Origin: Bacteroidales bacterium
GTDB lineage: Bacteria > Bacteroidota > Bacteroidia > Bacteroidales > DYOH01
Reading direction: 5' to 3'
NCBI GenBank assembly: GCA_030632545.1
Contig: DAOVUO010000117.1
Coordinates: forward strand, 1-7,374
Length of the DNA: 7,374 nt
Shown: positions 6,162 to 7,374 of the stretch, in pieces
Numbering within the stretch: the first letter of the stretch is position 1
Layout of the letters: every line of letters begins with the position of its first letter
Notes under the pieces: model-generated
The model's database searches: none
Told to the model about the DNA's origin: nothing
The model's input: only the letters and a program-made list of their open reading frames with translations
Position numbers and translations under genes: made by a program

Positions 6162-6598
6162 TTACACACTTTCTGCAATAGTATCATCGGCTTCTTTAGA
6201 AATAAACTCTTTTGGTTCGAGTACTTTTATACTGGAATTCAGAAAATCTCTCTTATTTCTGGTAATAATCAAATTAATATCGTTAGCCTCTGCTATACTT
6301 ACCTGTAAAGCATCTTCAAAATCAGTAAAATTTAAATCAACAGCTCTCTTGATTTCAGCTTTTCCAACACTATCAATAAAAAAAGTCTCAATTATTGATT
6401 CAATAAAAACGGCTGCCTCGGCTTTACTTTTATACTTTGAAGTAATATAATAGATATCAGTTACGGTGCTTGCAGTAATATGAACTGAATAATTATTTTT
6501 AGCACATACAATAAAAACCTCTTTGGCATCAACAAAAAAAGATTCTCGTTGAAGTATAAAAAGTCAAGCAAAACATTAGTGTCAATTAAAATATTCAT
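6162..6598 (-). pseudogene. PIN-domain (VapC-like) toxin, frameshifted in a poly-A/T run
   Basis: On the minus strand the frame opens MNILIDTNVLLDFL, the classic PIN start with catalytic D6. It then shifts at a run of seven T (plus-strand A6534-A6540). Read as written, it stops after 45 aa. Adding one base to the run restores a 145-aa protein of normal PIN length. That protein has E27 in VDAKEVF, the core block FEDALQ (94-99) and IITRNKRDF (111-119), so the acidic metal-binding residues survive. By family it would be a Mg2+-dependent ribonuclease toxin. The 437-bp length is exactly one base short of 146 codons. The start ATG shares its A with the stop codon of the upstream partner (TAATG), typical of translational coupling. 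It may be a dead gene, a slippage-rescued gene or a sequencing error; the family call is strong. Confidence 0.85.
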
Positions 6599-6825
6599 TA
6601 ACTGTATTTATTGTTCAAATAATCAATTCTATCCTTTTTATAGCTATCTGCAAAATCAATGTCTTTCAAAAAACCAGCATAGGTTTCAATAAATTCCATT
6701 AAATTAATATTCACCATAATAGGTTTCACTTTTTCGATGCGAAGCTTTTTCTTTGGAAAAACGGATAGAAACCAATAAATTTTATCATAAATACTTTCGT
6801 CAATATCTAAAATTAATCGCCGCAT
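6598..6825 (-). CDS. Small protein upstream of the PIN gene, probable antitoxin
   Basis: This is a 75-aa, strongly charged protein. It opens MRRLILDIDESIYDKIYWFLSVFPKKKLRIEKV, a short strand then a helix then a basic strand, like small Bacteroidota antitoxin-type proteins paired with PIN toxins. The C-terminal part (FIETYAGFLKDIDFADSYKKDRIDYL) is the likely toxin-binding segment. No named antitoxin family was recognised with certainty. The assignment rests on size, promoter-proximal position and the one-base TAATG overlap with the PIN gene. The frame can be extended back to an ATG at 6930, but a strong promoter lies at 6840-6871, so 6825 is the start. The leader would be about 8 nt. Autorepression together with the toxin is expected for type II systems but no operator was pinned down. 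Confidence 0.72.
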   Translation of the reverse strand: MRRLILDIDESIYDKIYWFLSVFPKKKLRIEKVKPIMVNINLMEFIETYAGFLKDIDFADSYKKDRIDYLNNKYS

Positions 6826-6839
6826 TTTTTTCTTTTTCT

Positions 6840-6871
6840 CAAAGTTAAAGAAATTTTTCAGCTTATGCAAA
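6840..6871 (-). promoter_or_regulatory. Bacteroidota-type promoter of the TA operon
   Basis: On the minus strand there is a -33 TTTG (6871-6868), a 20-bp spacer and an exact TAnnTTTG box TAACTTTG (6847-6840). The antitoxin ATG at 6825 follows 14 nt later, the same distance as for the Fic gene. Confidence 0.68.
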
Positions 6872-6929
6872 ATAGAGTATAAGATAAAAACATGAATTTT
6901 AAGTCTGACAGATAGCATTTTCAATATCA

Positions 6930-6947
6930 CTGAATTTGCAATTCAGC
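6930..6947. repeat. Solitary REP-like palindrome
   Basis: CTGAATT-TGC-AATTCAG (6930-6946) is the same palindrome as the second hairpin of the two large repeats, but stands alone between the TA promoter and copy B. The first hairpin of the pair is missing. Bases 6948-6991 show nothing else. Confidence 0.7.
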
Positions 6948-6991
6948 AAAACAAGCTTTACTTTTAAGAATAAAAATGACAACTTGTACTC

Positions 6992-7204
6992 AAGCCCTTG
7001 TTCACTTGAGGCTATAAAAAAGCACAACTGTGTTCGGCGGTCGGCCTCTGTTCGGCTTAGGCTGTGCCAAAGTCGTATATATCTTAACAGATTCTGCCAA
7101 CAGGCTCAATAGGCACAAACAATTATAATAATACACAATAGCGATAAGTGGTATTTACAATGCCGCTTTGAACATGGCTGAATTTGCAATTCAGCAGCCT
7201 AAAC
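6992..7204. repeat. Structured repeat, copy B (right of TA operon)
   Basis: This is a direct repeat of copy A. The last 100 bases (7105-7204) are identical, including both hairpins (7146-7168 and 7177-7195). The left part is diverged. It has an 18-bp expansion between two TGTTCGGC units (7031-7038 and 7049-7056), a different linker around 7068-7104 and one broken base pair in the AGCACA/TGTGCC stem. It is non-coding. Confidence 0.85.
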
Positions 7205-7277
7205 CGAACAGAGGCAATGCTTTTAATAAAATATATTGAATAACCTTGTGGTTCTAAATTCTATATCAATATTTTTT

Positions 7278-7297
7278 CCATGGGCTAATGCCCATGG
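7278..7297. repeat. Perfect palindrome CCATGGGC-TAAT-GCCCATGG
   Basis: An 8-bp GC-rich stem with a TAAT loop stands in AT-rich DNA. It is of REP-like type but differs in sequence from the hairpins of copies A and B. The preceding bases 7205-7277 hold only a small AACC/GGTT stem (7242-7253). Confidence 0.6.
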
Positions 7298-7308
7298 CTA
7301 TTAAAATT

Positions 7309-7328
7309 AAACCACTATGTGGTTTTTT
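7309..7328 (+). terminator. Terminator-like hairpin with T run
   Basis: AAACCAC (7309-7315) pairs with GTGGTTT (7319-7325) across TAT, and the T run continues to 7328. No plus-strand gene ends nearby, so it may terminate read-through or belong to a repeat. The remaining bases contain only a direct GTAGCTAT repeat (7341 and 7363). Confidence 0.5.
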
Positions 7329-7374
7329 ATGTGAAAAATAGTAGCTATTTATAAAAAATATGGTAGCTATAAGC

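Noticed and set aside
6826..6930. 35-residue N-terminal extension of the antitoxin
   Set aside because: The extension covers a strong minus-strand promoter (TTTG, 20 bp, TAACTTTG), so this part would not be transcribed from it.
5899..7204. Integron attC sites around a gene cassette
   Set aside because: The layout is suggestive, but clear GTTRRRY/RYYYAAC core sites pairing end to end were not found, no integrase is present, and the element contains several separate hairpins instead of one long imperfect one.
5899..7204. CRISPR array
   Set aside because: There are only two long copies plus one palindrome, with gene-length spacing and no regular short spacers.

Overview
The window is AT-rich DNA, probably from a member of the Bacteroidota. 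Four signs support this. Several exact TAnnTTTG -7 promoter boxes have a TTTG -33 box 19-20 bp upstream. Start codons lack Shine-Dalgarno sequences. A LytS-type kinase is paired with a LytTR regulator. The Fic protein is of the common Bacteroidota type. Genus and family cannot be read from the sequence alone.

Left part (1-4244), ordinary chromosome, all on +: the 3' part of a DUF4442 hotdog-fold protein ending in a terminator; a LiaF-like four-TM membrane protein with five IFGG turns; a LytS/YehU-type sensor kinase; its LytTR response regulator; and a TerC-family membrane protein with its own promoter. The LiaF-like/kinase/regulator trio resembles a Bacteroidota counterpart of LiaFSR, although its kinase and regulator families differ from the Firmicutes ones. 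An 18-bp hairpin separates the LiaF-like gene from the kinase gene, and a long imperfect hairpin follows the regulator gene.

Middle (4245-4764): a tRNA-Arg(CCG) with its own promoter and an apparent covariation of the elbow pair (A19-U56 instead of G19-C56), then a non-coding stretch rich in inverted repeats. This stretch ends in five TGAACA boxes around the promoter of the next gene.

Right part (4765-7374), accessory in character: a class II Fic AMP-transferase-like protein with a C-terminal winged-helix region, then a minus-strand toxin-antitoxin-like operon. The operon has a 75-aa candidate antitoxin that overlaps, as TAATG, a PIN-domain ribonuclease gene. The PIN gene is broken by a one-base deletion in a poly-A/T tract. 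Two copies of a structured repeat flank the operon; their last 100 bases are identical and lie 1125 bp apart. Each copy ends in a pair of REP-like hairpins, and a third single palindrome lies between them. The layout is Fic - repeat - TA operon - repeat, which suggests a cassette-like or REP-decorated defence/stress island next to a tRNA gene. The window ends in two more palindromes, one with a terminator-like T run.
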